In this document: one piece after another, positions 56,583 to 64,000 of the stretch
How positions within the stretch are numbered: position 1 is the first letter of the stretch
How the letters are laid out: each line of letters opens with the position of its first letter
Assembly (NCBI GenBank): GCA_016124855.1
Contig: WGMX01000037.1
Span: forward strand, 1-64,000
Reading direction: 5' to 3'
DNA length: 64,000 nucleotides
From: Anaerolineaceae bacterium
GTDB lineage: Bacteria > Chloroflexota > Anaerolineae > Aggregatilineales > Phototrophicaceae
Program-made: the position numbers and the translations under genes
Notes under the pieces: generated by a model
Database searches by the model: none
Told to the model about the DNA's origin: nothing
The model's input: only the letters and a program-made list of their open reading frames with translations

Positions 56583-57995
56583 ATGGCACACATTTTCATC
56601 AGTTATAGCAAGCAAGATATTGAATTCACCCGCTATCTGAAGACGCTGCTTGAAGCAGAGGGTTATCAAGTATGGGTGGATGAGGCGAGATTAACCCCCA
56701 GTGCGCGCTGGTGGAAGGCCATTGAGCACAACATCGAGACATGCAGCGCTTTCGTCATAGTGATGTCACCGAATGCATACGAGTCCGATTGGGTGGAGCG
56801 CGAGATTTTGTTAGCCGAGAAAGAAAAGCGTCCCATCATTCCGGTGCTGCTGTCGGGTGAGGCATGGTCAAGGTTGGCAAACATCCAGCATGTGGATATG
56901 CGGGCGGGTTTGCGGGCGAAATTGAGCGAGCATTTTTTAGATACCCTTAAGGCGCATATTGAACCGAAGACACCGGAAGTTGTTTTCACGATTGGTTTTG
57001 GTGATATCACGACTTATCAAGCGGATGTGGTGGGATTCAAATATGCGGGCGGGTTTCATGGTGTTGACAAGACGGTGAGTGAGAAGCTGGTCGAAAAGGG
57101 TTTAGAGACGACATCATTTGCGCCGAAAGAGACGGGTGAATTCAAGGCAGTGGAGAGCAAAGGCGCCATTCAAGCGGACAAAGTGCTGTATGTGGCGACA
57201 CCGAAAATGCGCAATCTGGGTTATAAGCAGCTGCGAACATTTGCAAAGCGGATGGTTGAGGCATTAAATGAAACCGCGCCGACGACAAAACATCTGGCGA
57301 TGACGGCGCATGGTTCGGGCTTCTCGTTAGATGAACAGGAAGCGATGCTTTCGGTGTTTGCCGGTTTGCGAGATGCGATGCAGGGTGGCAAGATGCCCTG
57401 TTCTTTGGAAAAAATCAGCATTGTCGAGATCAATACCAAGCGGGTTAACCGGCTGCGCACCGCAATTGATAAGGTGATGAAGCAAGTTGATTATGCGACA
57501 CCGCTCAATGATGGTTGGGGCTATACGCTGAGGTATAAGGACACGACGGCTGAAACTGAACCGGCAGACTTACAATCGGCTGGTGGAGCTAAACAAGTTA
57601 AACCTCATGCCTTTGTTGTGCTGCCTGCGAATCATCAAGATGAAGATTTATTTGAATATGGCATCCAAACACCTATTCATGCACACGGGTTATTGTGCGA
57701 ACGTTATGAAGATGTGGCAGAAGATCAGTACAGTGAACAGGTTCTCAATACCATCAAAGAAAATATTGGTCGGGCGCGGGTGGTGGTGATTGAACTGACA
57801 AACGCTGATCCCGGTGTGTACTTACAATTGGGATACGCGTGGGGCAAGGGGATACCGACGATACTGCTGCTTAAAGAGGATGAAAAATTCTACTTTGAAA
57901 TCCCTGTCGAGGTCATCCGCTACCAGAAAATCAAAGATGTCGAAATGTGTATCAGTGAGGCGCTGGACAAGCTGGAAGCTGAAGGTAAACTTTAA
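56583..57995 (+). CDS. TIR / macro-like / deoxyribosyltransferase-like protein, copy A
   Basis: 470 residues from ATG 56583; in-frame sequence upstream to 56532 is not conserved in copy B. TIR domain 1-125 (HIFISYSKQD at 3-12, DEARLTPSARWW, candidate catalytic Glu72 in WVEREILLA). A middle domain (about 132-305: YQADVVGFKYAGGFHG, KVLYVATPK, HLAMTAHGSGFSLDEQEA) looks like a macro or leucyl-aminopeptidase N-terminal-type fold. The C-terminal domain (about 340-470: HAFVVLPAN, YGIQTPIHAHGLLCERYED, VVVIELTNADPGVYLQLGYAW) resembles nucleoside 2-deoxyribosyltransferase-like Rossmann folds. It is clearly paralogous to copy B. Inferred role: NAD+-linked signalling or defence; not shown. Confidence 0.75.
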   Translation: MAHIFISYSKQDIEFTRYLKTLLEAEGYQVWVDEARLTPSARWWKAIEHNIETCSAFVIVMSPNAYESDWVEREILLAEKEKRPIIPVLLSGEAWSRLANIQHVDMRAGLRAKLSEHFLDTLKAHIEPKTPEVVFTIGFGDITTYQADVVGFKYAGGFHGVDKTVSEKLVEKGLETTSFAPKETGEFKAVESKGAIQADKVLYVATPKMRNLGYKQLRTFAKRMVEALNETAPTTKHLAMTAHGSGFSLDEQEAMLSVFAGLRDAMQGGKMPCSLEKISIVEINTKRVNRLRTAIDKVMKQVDYATPLNDGWGYTLRYKDTTAETEPADLQSAGGAKQVKPHAFVVLPANHQDEDLFEYGIQTPIHAHGLLCERYEDVAEDQYSEQVLNTIKENIGRARVVVIELTNADPGVYLQLGYAWGKGIPTILLLKEDEKFYFEIPVEVIRYQKIKDVEMCISEALDKLEAEGKL

Positions 57996-58129
57996 ATTTC
58001 GCCGGTTGAGTGCGCCAAAAATCAAGAAAAGAACAGCAGAGGATATTCAGGCTGTGTGATGGTGCTTTGTGCCGCTGAGGGTTTCAGTTATACTTCTAAC
58101 TGCGAATATAAGCGGATCAAGCGGCATTT

Positions 58130-59533
58130 ATGGCACATATTTTTATTAGCTACAGCAAACAAGATATCGAGTTCATGCGCTATCTTAAAGTTTTGTTGGA
58201 GGCTGAAGGCTACAGCGTATGGGTGGATGAGGCGCGGCTAACCCCCAGCGTCCGTTGGTGGAAAACCATCGAACAGAATGTCATGGAGTGCAGCGCTTTT
58301 GTGATTGTGATGTCGCCTTCGGCTTCTGATTCGGACTGGGTAGAACGCGAAATTCTGCTGGCGGAAAGTGAAAGCCGTCCGATTATTCCAGTGCTGTTGA
58401 CTGGAAACCCGTGGCCGAGGCTGGCGAATATCCAATATGAAGATATGCGGGCAGGCGTACGGGCAAAATTGTCTTCGCGCTTTATCGGAATATTGCAGAG
58501 CTGTATCGGCAGGCAAAGTCAATCAACCGCGACTTCGAGATTGATATTCCGGATTGAAGAAGGCAACGTCACCCAATTTGAAGCGGATGTCATGGCTTTT
58601 AAGTACGCCCGTTCGTTTCATGGCGCGGATAAAGTAGTGGCGCGGCTGTTGGAACAACATGCGCATACTCAAGTGGAAGAACTGGCGGCCAAACTGGGGG
58701 AATATAAATTTGTGCCGACGCATGGCGCTATTGCGGCTGGTCATGTGTTGTATATAGGGACGCCGGGTCTGGGGCAGTTCCGTTATCCGCAAATTCAAGA
58801 ATTTGCCAGCAGTACACTCCAAATTTTGGCGAAAGTGGCTCCCGAAACTCAGCATCTTGCCATGACGGTACATGGGCCGGGGTTTGGGTTGGACGAAAAC
58901 GAGTCGATTACTGCGCAGTTTTTGGGCTACCTTCAGGTGTTACAATCGCCTATGTGGTCGATGGGATTGGAACAAATTACCATCGTGGAACGTAACGCTG
59001 CTCGAGTCGAACAGATGCGCAATACGATTGACACTTTACTCAAAGATGTGAGCTATGCGACACCCTTGGATAATGGTTGGGGATACTGGTTGAATTTGTC
59101 CACGCCGGCGGCTGAGATTCCTGTGATTGCCAAAGCCGAGAAAGCCTATGCTTTCGTCATCATGCCCGTGGATAGTGATGACGATGATCTTTACATTTAT
59201 GGAATCCAAACACCGATTCATGCGCATGGCCTGTTGTGTGAACGCTCGGCAGAAGCATTTGATGGAAGTCTGGACGCGTTCTTTGCCAATTTAGAAAGCC
59301 GGATTAATCAAGCGACTGCTGCCGTTATCGACCTGACCAAGGCGGATGAGAGCGTTTATCTACAATTAGGGTATGTTTGGCGGGCGGGTATTCCGACGAT
59401 ACTGCTACTCAAAGAGAACGAAACTTTTTATTTTGAATTACCGCCGAATGTGATTCGTTACCGAAAAATTAGAGATGCGGAGACGGCCATCAGCGGTGTG
59501 CTGGATACGCTGAAAGCTGATGGAAAAATATGA
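58130..59533 (+). CDS. TIR / macro-like / deoxyribosyltransferase-like protein, copy B
   Basis: 467 residues; aligns along its whole length with copy A at 56583-57995, starting MAHIFISYSKQDIEF. TIR Glu72 in WVEREILLAESE. The middle domain starts FEADVMAFKYARSFHG and includes HLAMTVHGPGFGLDENES; the C-terminal domain has YAFVIMPVD, YGIQTPIHAHGLLCERSAE and VYLQLGYVW. The middle domain is the more diverged, so the copies may bind different ligands. It is 134 bases from copy A and overlaps the PlsC-like gene by 4 bases (ATGA), so that acyltransferase is translationally coupled. Weak ribosome site. Confidence 0.77.
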   Translation: MAHIFISYSKQDIEFMRYLKVLLEAEGYSVWVDEARLTPSVRWWKTIEQNVMECSAFVIVMSPSASDSDWVEREILLAESESRPIIPVLLTGNPWPRLANIQYEDMRAGVRAKLSSRFIGILQSCIGRQSQSTATSRLIFRIEEGNVTQFEADVMAFKYARSFHGADKVVARLLEQHAHTQVEELAAKLGEYKFVPTHGAIAAGHVLYIGTPGLGQFRYPQIQEFASSTLQILAKVAPETQHLAMTVHGPGFGLDENESITAQFLGYLQVLQSPMWSMGLEQITIVERNAARVEQMRNTIDTLLKDVSYATPLDNGWGYWLNLSTPAAEIPVIAKAEKAYAFVIMPVDSDDDDLYIYGIQTPIHAHGLLCERSAEAFDGSLDAFFANLESRINQATAAVIDLTKADESVYLQLGYVWRAGIPTILLLKENETFYFELPPNVIRYRKIRDAETAISGVLDTLKADGKI

Positions 59534-60135
59534 CCACACTAAATCGTCGTCCGCCAGAATCGAATATTGTGATCGCCAAACTGGCACAGTTGATCTTTAA
59601 GATTGCTGGCTGGACAATAAGCGGAGAACTGCCAAACTTCCCTAAAATGATGATGGTCGGCGCGCCGCATACCTCGAATTGGGATGGGGCGATATTCTAT
59701 TTATTCACGTTAGCGGTGCGGACGCATATTCATTTTCTGGGTAAGCATACGCTGTTCAAGCCGCCGTTTGGTGCTCTGATGCGTTGGGCGGGCGGCATTC
59801 CTGTGAACCGGAGTACGACTTTCAATGCGGTTGACCAAGTGGTAGCCGCTTTTAACGAGCATGAGTCGATGGCGCTGGTGATTGCGCCCGAAGGAACACG
59901 CAGCCGAACGGAGTATTGGAAAACGGGCTTTTATTATATTGCCTTGAAAGCGCAAGTACCGATTGTGATGCTGTACGTCGATTATCCGCGCCGCAATTGT
60001 GGTGTTGGGCCATACTTCATGCCAAGCGGCGACATCAAGGCGGATTTCAAGCTGATTCAGGATTTTTATGCGGATAAAGAAGGGTTACACCCCGAGAAGA
60101 AAGGGCCGATTGAACTTCCGCCACGGGATAGGTGA
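59530..60135 (+). CDS. 1-acyl-glycerol-3-phosphate acyltransferase (PlsC) family protein
   Basis: 201 residues. The PHTSNWDG motif (HX4D type) and PEGTRSR are the two acyltransferase signatures, with GGIPVNRS also typical. It is short, with no strong membrane helices, a common variant. Its ATG overlaps the stop of TIR copy B by ATGA, an unusual partner for a TIR gene: either chance operon sharing or membrane lipid change as part of the system. Confidence 0.87.
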   Translation: MTTLNRRPPESNIVIAKLAQLIFKIAGWTISGELPNFPKMMMVGAPHTSNWDGAIFYLFTLAVRTHIHFLGKHTLFKPPFGALMRWAGGIPVNRSTTFNAVDQVVAAFNEHESMALVIAPEGTRSRTEYWKTGFYYIALKAQVPIVMLYVDYPRRNCGVGPYFMPSGDIKADFKLIQDFYADKEGLHPEKKGPIELPPRDR

Positions 60136-60211
60136 GTCGTGCCTGCTTTTGATAGATGCCATGAACCTTCGCACCTCATGAAAATCTAGAACCTCGAACT
60201 GCGGAGACTAG

Positions 60212-60844
60212 ATGACAAAACAGGTTTTAAGAATTGTGTTTTTCATCACCGGCCTGTTTTTGTTGATTATTCTCGCGTTCCGTTTATTACCCAATGATGA
60301 CGATGCCATTCGGGCGTTATTACTGCCGAGCGAAGGCTGCCCCGCGCCGTGTTTCATGAATATTCGAGCGGGTGTGACGGACAGCATGGAGGCGGCACGA
60401 TTGATTTCCAAACACAAGTGGGCACAATCCACGCTTTTTTACATGCGTTCGTTGAATGACATGTATGAGCGTTATGTGCTGTGGCAGTGGAGTGGTCAGC
60501 AGCCCGCCGGTGTGAGCGTTCAACGGCAGGGGCAGATGCGGATTTATAAAAATCAAGCTGTTGGCATGATTGTGGATACCACAATTCCACTAGGGTCAGT
60601 GTGGTTAGTCCTCGGAGCAACCGATAAGGGAACAGTGTCGCTTGCCGAAACGCGGTCGGATACTGAAATGATGCTCGTGATGGTGTATCCGAAAGAAGGA
60701 CTGTTGGTACGGGTGGTTGTGCCGAAGCATTTATCGCAAGCGGCTTTGTGGGGAAGTAGGGTTGAAATTGAATCGAGCAGCGAACAATCAATGGCCTTTT
60801 TTAAAGCGCATGATTTGCCTGTTCTGACACGTATTCGACCTTAA
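60212..60844 (+). CDS. Hypothetical membrane-anchored protein
   Basis: 210 residues, GGAGA 4 bases before ATG 60212. One hydrophobic segment (about 6-25, LRIVFFITGLFLLIILAF), then an exterior domain starting GCPAPCFMNIRAGVTDSMEAA. The paired-Cys PCxxxI-x-G-x-T pattern occurs in small Chloroflexota exported proteins. Otherwise no known family. It follows the PlsC gene by 76 bases on the same strand. Confidence 0.65.
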   Translation: MTKQVLRIVFFITGLFLLIILAFRLLPNDDDAIRALLLPSEGCPAPCFMNIRAGVTDSMEAARLISKHKWAQSTLFYMRSLNDMYERYVLWQWSGQQPAGVSVQRQGQMRIYKNQAVGMIVDTTIPLGSVWLVLGATDKGTVSLAETRSDTEMMLVMVYPKEGLLVRVVVPKHLSQAALWGSRVEIESSSEQSMAFFKAHDLPVLTRIRP

Positions 60845-60987
60845 ACATGGGAGATTAAATACAAAATTGATCTAACCAGCGGCTGTTCAGCGTGTCGATT
60901 TTTAGTACCACGCTGTTCGCCATATACCGCACTCTCTGAGTACAATACCCGACGCGAAAACAAACCAAGAGAAAGTGGGACAATGCG

Positions 60988-62091
60988 ATGAAAGTTGATT
61001 ATGCTGCACGACAGGCGAAACTGCGTGAGATAGCCGGTTTAGACGCAGTGGCGCTGGTTCCGGGTTTCAACATGTATTATTTCACTGGACTTGAATTCCA
61101 TCTGTCGGAACGTCCGGTGATTGCGATTTTGACGCCGGATGGTGAACTGTCGTTTATTATCCCTGAACTGGAAGTGCCCAAGATTAATCAACGACCTGAT
61201 CTGGAAGCGCGGGCGTTTCCGTGGTCGGATAAGGACGGTTATGGCGATGCATTCAAACAGGCGGTGAATGATTTAGGGTTAGCAGGCAAAAAGTTGGGCG
61301 TAGACGGCTTGACGATGCGCGTAACCGAACTTTTGGAATTCCAGAAGGTATCGCCTGACATCAAAATCAGCGCGGTTGAACGCCAGATCATCCGCATTAT
61401 GGCGATGAAAATCCCGGACGAAGTTGAGGCCATGCGAAAGGCATGCCAGTTGAGCGAAGCGGCGCTGGATAAGCTGCTGGCATGGGTGCAGCCGGGGATG
61501 ACCGAACGCGAGATTGCCATCCGATTGAATGAGGAAATGACCGCACAAGGCTGCCAAGGTGTGGCATTCGAACCCTTAGTCCAAACCGGCCCGAACAGCG
61601 CACTGCCACATGGTATGTTGACAGATCGGGCATTAGGTAAAGATGAATTTCTCTTAATTGATTATGGTGGACGCTACGACGGCTATCCGGCGGATATCAC
61701 GCGGACGTTTTGTTTGGGTACACCAACGGCTGAAATGCAGAAAATTTATGATACGGTCAAAGCGGCGAATGAAGCGGCGATCAAAGTCAGTGGACCGGGT
61801 GTGGCGATGGGTGATGTCGATAAAGCGGCGCGGGATGTCATAAATGCGGCGGGATACGGTGCGTATTTCATCCATCGTACCGGACATGGTTTAGGTTTGG
61901 CCGGACACGAGATTATTCCGCAAATTGCTGAAGGCGTAACCGATTTATTAGAGCCGGGAATGGCCTACACGATTGAACCGGGAATTTATGTGCCGGGACT
62001 CGGCGGCGTGCGAATTGAGGATAATGTGGTGATTACCGAAACGGGCGCGGATATTTTGACGAGCTATCCCAAGTCGTTGGTACGGGGTTAG
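60988..62091 (+). CDS. Xaa-Pro aminopeptidase, M24 family
   Basis: 367 residues. N-terminal creatinase-like domain (about 1-130, VALVPGFNMYYFTGL) and a pita-bread peptidase domain (about 135-367) with the metal ligands in LLIDYGGRYDGYPADITRTF, HRTGHGLGLAGHE, TIEPGIY and VRIEDNV. A typical PepQ/PepP-like enzyme for dipeptides with Pro in position 2. The gene stands alone and is followed by a REP-like palindrome. Confidence 0.92.
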   Translation: MKVDYAARQAKLREIAGLDAVALVPGFNMYYFTGLEFHLSERPVIAILTPDGELSFIIPELEVPKINQRPDLEARAFPWSDKDGYGDAFKQAVNDLGLAGKKLGVDGLTMRVTELLEFQKVSPDIKISAVERQIIRIMAMKIPDEVEAMRKACQLSEAALDKLLAWVQPGMTEREIAIRLNEEMTAQGCQGVAFEPLVQTGPNSALPHGMLTDRALGKDEFLLIDYGGRYDGYPADITRTFCLGTPTAEMQKIYDTVKAANEAAIKVSGPGVAMGDVDKAARDVINAAGYGAYFIHRTGHGLGLAGHEIIPQIAEGVTDLLEPGMAYTIEPGIYVPGLGGVRIEDNVVITETGADILTSYPKSLVRG

Positions 62092-62101
62092 TTTACAAAA
62101 T

Positions 62102-62122
62102 GGGGCGCAAGCCTTGCGCCCC
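62102..62122 (+). repeat. REP-like palindrome after the M24 peptidase gene
   Basis: Arms GGGGCGCAAG (62102-62111) and CTTGCGCCCC (62113-62122). Same architecture as the REP-like copies near 2 kb, with a CTCC tail. It could also act as a terminator between the convergent genes. Confidence 0.55.
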
Positions 62123-62137
62123 TCCGAGCCTGCTCAA

Positions 62138-63208
62138 TTAGCTGGCTTTCATACCGCCGGCGATGTTTTTGTAAATCTCGCTGATGGCAGTCATCAATTC
62201 CATAAATTTGGTCACGGGAGCGCCTTCGGGAGCGGTCACTGTTTGCGCTTCACCCAAGCCGCTGAAACTGAGTTCGACGCTTAAACTCATCGATTTGGGA
62301 GCAGGAGAACCGCTTGAACTGGTGCTGGCTGCGGCAAAGGCCGACATGGTACTTTCGGGAAATTCAATCGACAATTGGGCGGCGCTTAATTTATCGCCAT
62401 CAAGAGTAAAAACCAATTGGAAGGTGGCATCAGCAAGTGATTCGATAGCCGCAGCTTGCGCGTCGGTAATTTCCTTCATGTTGGTTAACTTCTGGAATTC
62501 GGGATCATTGAACAGACCCACAAGATCAACTGTGCCGGTAAATGTGTCACCGTCACGGGTGTATTCCAAATGACCCGTAAGCAGCGCATGAACCTGTGCC
62601 AATTGATCGGTGGTTGAAGAACTTGCGGTTGAGGTGTTGGGCTTCAAGCTTGGGCCGATGTTGGTGAGCACGTCAATCAGATCAAGACCTGCCCAACCGG
62701 TTGGGGTTTTACCACCGGTCATCGCCCCGACGGTCGCCGGAAGTTTGGAAAAGTCGAGGTAGCCTACGCCATCGACCAAAACCATGTTCAGGACGAGCGG
62801 CTCGCCACCGGTCATCGAGGCGGCAGCGGTAGGTAGTGTGGCGTTAATATTCAATTCACCGCTAAAACTTTTGAGACCTTCAATCAGTTTGGCAACGGCA
62901 GCGGCAGGATCGGCATTCATTGCCATGACATCATCCATTGACGCGCCCGCAAAGCCGTTGAACTTACCGTCAGCGCTGATGCTAACGGTGCCTGCTTGAG
63001 TCGGATCATCTGACTGAATGTCGGCATTAATGTCTAGCGTAAAAGCGCCAGAGCCGGCAGTCCCTGTGTTGGTGATAGCGCTGGTCAGCGCCGTACAATC
63101 ATCCGCCGATAAATTGCCACAAATGGTGGTGTCCTGCGCCATAACGCCCGGAACCATCGCCGCGATAATAATGAACAGCAAACATAATGCAAATAAACGG
63201 GATTTCAT
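62138..63208 (-). CDS. Secreted protein with signal peptide, paralogue 1
   Basis: 356 residues from ATG 63208, with AAGGAGAACTT just upstream; in-frame sequence to 63256 is non-conserved. Signal peptide LFALCLLFIIIAAMVPGVMAQD (cleavage after AMA-like VMA). The mature part is beta-rich with repeated acidic, Ser/Thr/Ala-rich sequence, no Cys cluster apart from C33 and C43. It looks like a LppX/LprG-like or DUF-type lipid-binding barrel by plan only. The C-terminal LSFSGLGEAQTVTAPEGAPV matches the paralogue at 63699-64000. Function unknown. Confidence 0.75.
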   Translation of the reverse strand: MKSRLFALCLLFIIIAAMVPGVMAQDTTICGNLSADDCTALTSAITNTGTAGSGAFTLDINADIQSDDPTQAGTVSISADGKFNGFAGASMDDVMAMNADPAAAVAKLIEGLKSFSGELNINATLPTAAASMTGGEPLVLNMVLVDGVGYLDFSKLPATVGAMTGGKTPTGWAGLDLIDVLTNIGPSLKPNTSTASSSTTDQLAQVHALLTGHLEYTRDGDTFTGTVDLVGLFNDPEFQKLTNMKEITDAQAAAIESLADATFQLVFTLDGDKLSAAQLSIEFPESTMSAFAAASTSSSGSPAPKSMSLSVELSFSGLGEAQTVTAPEGAPVTKFMELMTAISEIYKNIAGGMKAS

Positions 63209-63369
63209 CAAGTTCTCCTTATGATGTGGGAGGGAAGTATTGCGCCCACAGAGCAATTGTATAGTCTGTTTTGAGCTGTGAATGATTGAGATAATTTTAA
63301 TGATCGAAATAGTTTATTTCGATGAAGTGCGGTGGCATTGGACTGGCCGCATGAGTGTGGAACTGGAGG

Positions 63370-63552
63370 TTATTCGCGCTTCTCATTATGCGGCGCGTTT
63401 TTGCTTGGAAACAGCGATTGTAAGGCTTCGATTTCATGCGCCATAAAGCCCTGTTTGTAGAAGTCTTTATGCGCGTTGAATCGTGATTTGCGGCGCTTGA
63501 GGGGAGAAACAAATTTGCCCACGAAACTGGAAAGAAAACCTGCCCTGTGCAT
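63370..63552 (-). CDS. Possible small protein
   Basis: 60 residues, no known domain: VGKFVSPLKRRKSRFNAHKDFYKQGFMAHEIEALQSLF. Charged and plausible as a coding sequence, but the rest of the 63209-63698 gap has no supported gene, and there is no strong ribosome site. It may be a chance frame. Confidence 0.3.
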   Translation of the reverse strand: MHRAGFLSSFVGKFVSPLKRRKSRFNAHKDFYKQGFMAHEIEALQSLFPSKNAPHNEKRE

Positions 63553-63644
63553 CGAGATTTGAAAACTCCAACATTTTTTTCGTGATCAGTGTATTCGAAT
63601 TGGTTTCAGAGCATTACCCCAATAAATGGGTATCAGAAAATAAA

Positions 63645-63670
63645 AGAAGCGGGTTCTGCAACCCGCTTCT
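63645..63670 (-). terminator. Terminator of the 63699-64000 gene
   Basis: AGAAGCGGGTT (63645-63655), loop CTGC, AACCCGCTTCT (63660-63670). On the minus strand it is followed by TTTATTTTC. It lies about 28 bases after the stop codon of the minus-strand gene. Confidence 0.85.
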
Positions 63671-63698
63671 CTTAAATACTTATGGTCAAACAGCGGTA

Positions 63699-64000
63699 TT
63701 AGCCGCCGCTCATGCCGCCCATCATGCTGCCGACGAAGGTCATCAAGTCAGCATATTTCGAGACGGTCGCACCGGCTGGTGCAGTAATGGTTTGCGCTTC
63801 GCCCAAGCCACTGTACTTGAGGTCAAAGGTCACTTTGACAGAAGTAGGCACGGCATCGCTGCTGCTGTCCGGGCTGGCGGCATTGATTGCAGCGAGTGTG
63901 CTGCCGGGAAGGTCGATATTCAACTGGATTTCGCCCAGCTTGTCACCTGCGAGGGTGAATACGACCTGCACAGTGGCATCATCCAGTGAATCGATAGCCG
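63699..64000 (-). CDS. Secreted protein, paralogue 2 (5' part beyond the window)
   Basis: The C-terminal 100 residues of a protein whose frame runs on past base 64000. They align with the end of the 62138-63208 protein: QVVFTLAGDKLGEIQLNIDLPGSTL matches FQLVFTLDGDKLSAAQLSIEFPEST, and LKYSGLGEAQTITAPAGATVSKY matches LSFSGLGEAQTVTAPEGAPVTKF. The two are therefore tandem paralogues on the same strand. The first Met in the frame (63971) is internal. Confidence 0.8.
   Translation of the reverse strand, partial: AIDSLDDATVQVVFTLAGDKLGEIQLNIDLPGSTLAAINAASPDSSSDAVPTSVKVTFDLKYSGLGEAQTITAPAGATVSKYADLMTFVGSMMGGMSGG

Overview
The window reads as a chromosomal segment of a Chloroflexota bacterium, most likely of the Anaerolineae type. 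This is inferred from gene content: membrane Ser/Thr kinases with Thr-Pro-rich stalks and SH3b domains, a TIR-SUMF1 protein, a giant secreted YD-repeat protein, a Flp-type pilin, a WXG100/EssC secretion locus and abundant small palindromic repeats. Base composition is moderate (close to 50% GC by eye). A few AT-richer genes (around 10.6-11.7 kb, 30.4-30.9 kb, 40.7-41.7 kb and 44.9-45.4 kb) look like later arrivals. I saw no rRNA, tRNA or CRISPR array.

Layout. 0.5-2.5 kb: a TIR-SUMF1 protein and a REP-associated Y1 transposase with REP-like palindromes around and inside it. 2.5-10.5 kb: mutS2, an antitoxin-like ORF, a two-component cassette (response regulator, a kinase lacking its His, a kinase with a normal H-box), a PIG-L deacetylase, and a hotdog thioesterase next to a TetR regulator with a shared upstream box. 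10.7-16.7 kb: a TIR plus TIR-like fusion, priA, two paralogous small PH-like proteins, a small P-loop kinase and an unknown protein. 17-28.6 kb: a membrane Ser/Thr kinase and a 2891-residue secreted RHS/YD protein, preceded by a possible structured RNA. 28.7-31 kb: Flp pilin, a monooxygenase-like protein and small unknown genes.

31.4-43 kb is a type VII secretion-like locus: a transmembrane Ser/Thr kinase, a ubiquitin-like/FHA fusion, a three-ATPase EssC with an inserted lipoyl-like barrel, a divergent single-pass pseudokinase with an N-terminal zinc ribbon (EssB/YukC-like in plan), and a four-gene operon of WXG100-like proteins. 43.2-52.7 kb is a methionine-cycle operon. It starts with a good promoter and a SAM-I riboswitch whose terminator and antiterminator can be traced by pairing, and contains metH, an adenosine deaminase family protein and a homocysteine methyltransferase/MTHFR fusion. 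Three genes, a YgjV-like/acyltransferase protein, a MOSC protein and a TIR protein, lie between the riboswitch and metH. 53-64 kb holds a PAS histidine kinase, a hexapeptide transferase, two tandem paralogous TIR/macro-like/deoxyribosyltransferase-like proteins overlapping a PlsC-like acyltransferase, an M24 peptidase, and two paralogous secreted proteins, the second cut by the window end.

The main themes are five TIR proteins in four different architectures within 64 kb, a phospho-signalling version of a T7SS, SAM-controlled methionine recycling, and a resident RAYT/REP system. The strongest candidates for undescribed biology are the tandem TIR/macro-like/NDT-like pair at 56.6-59.5 kb and the kinase/FHA/pseudokinase T7SS locus.
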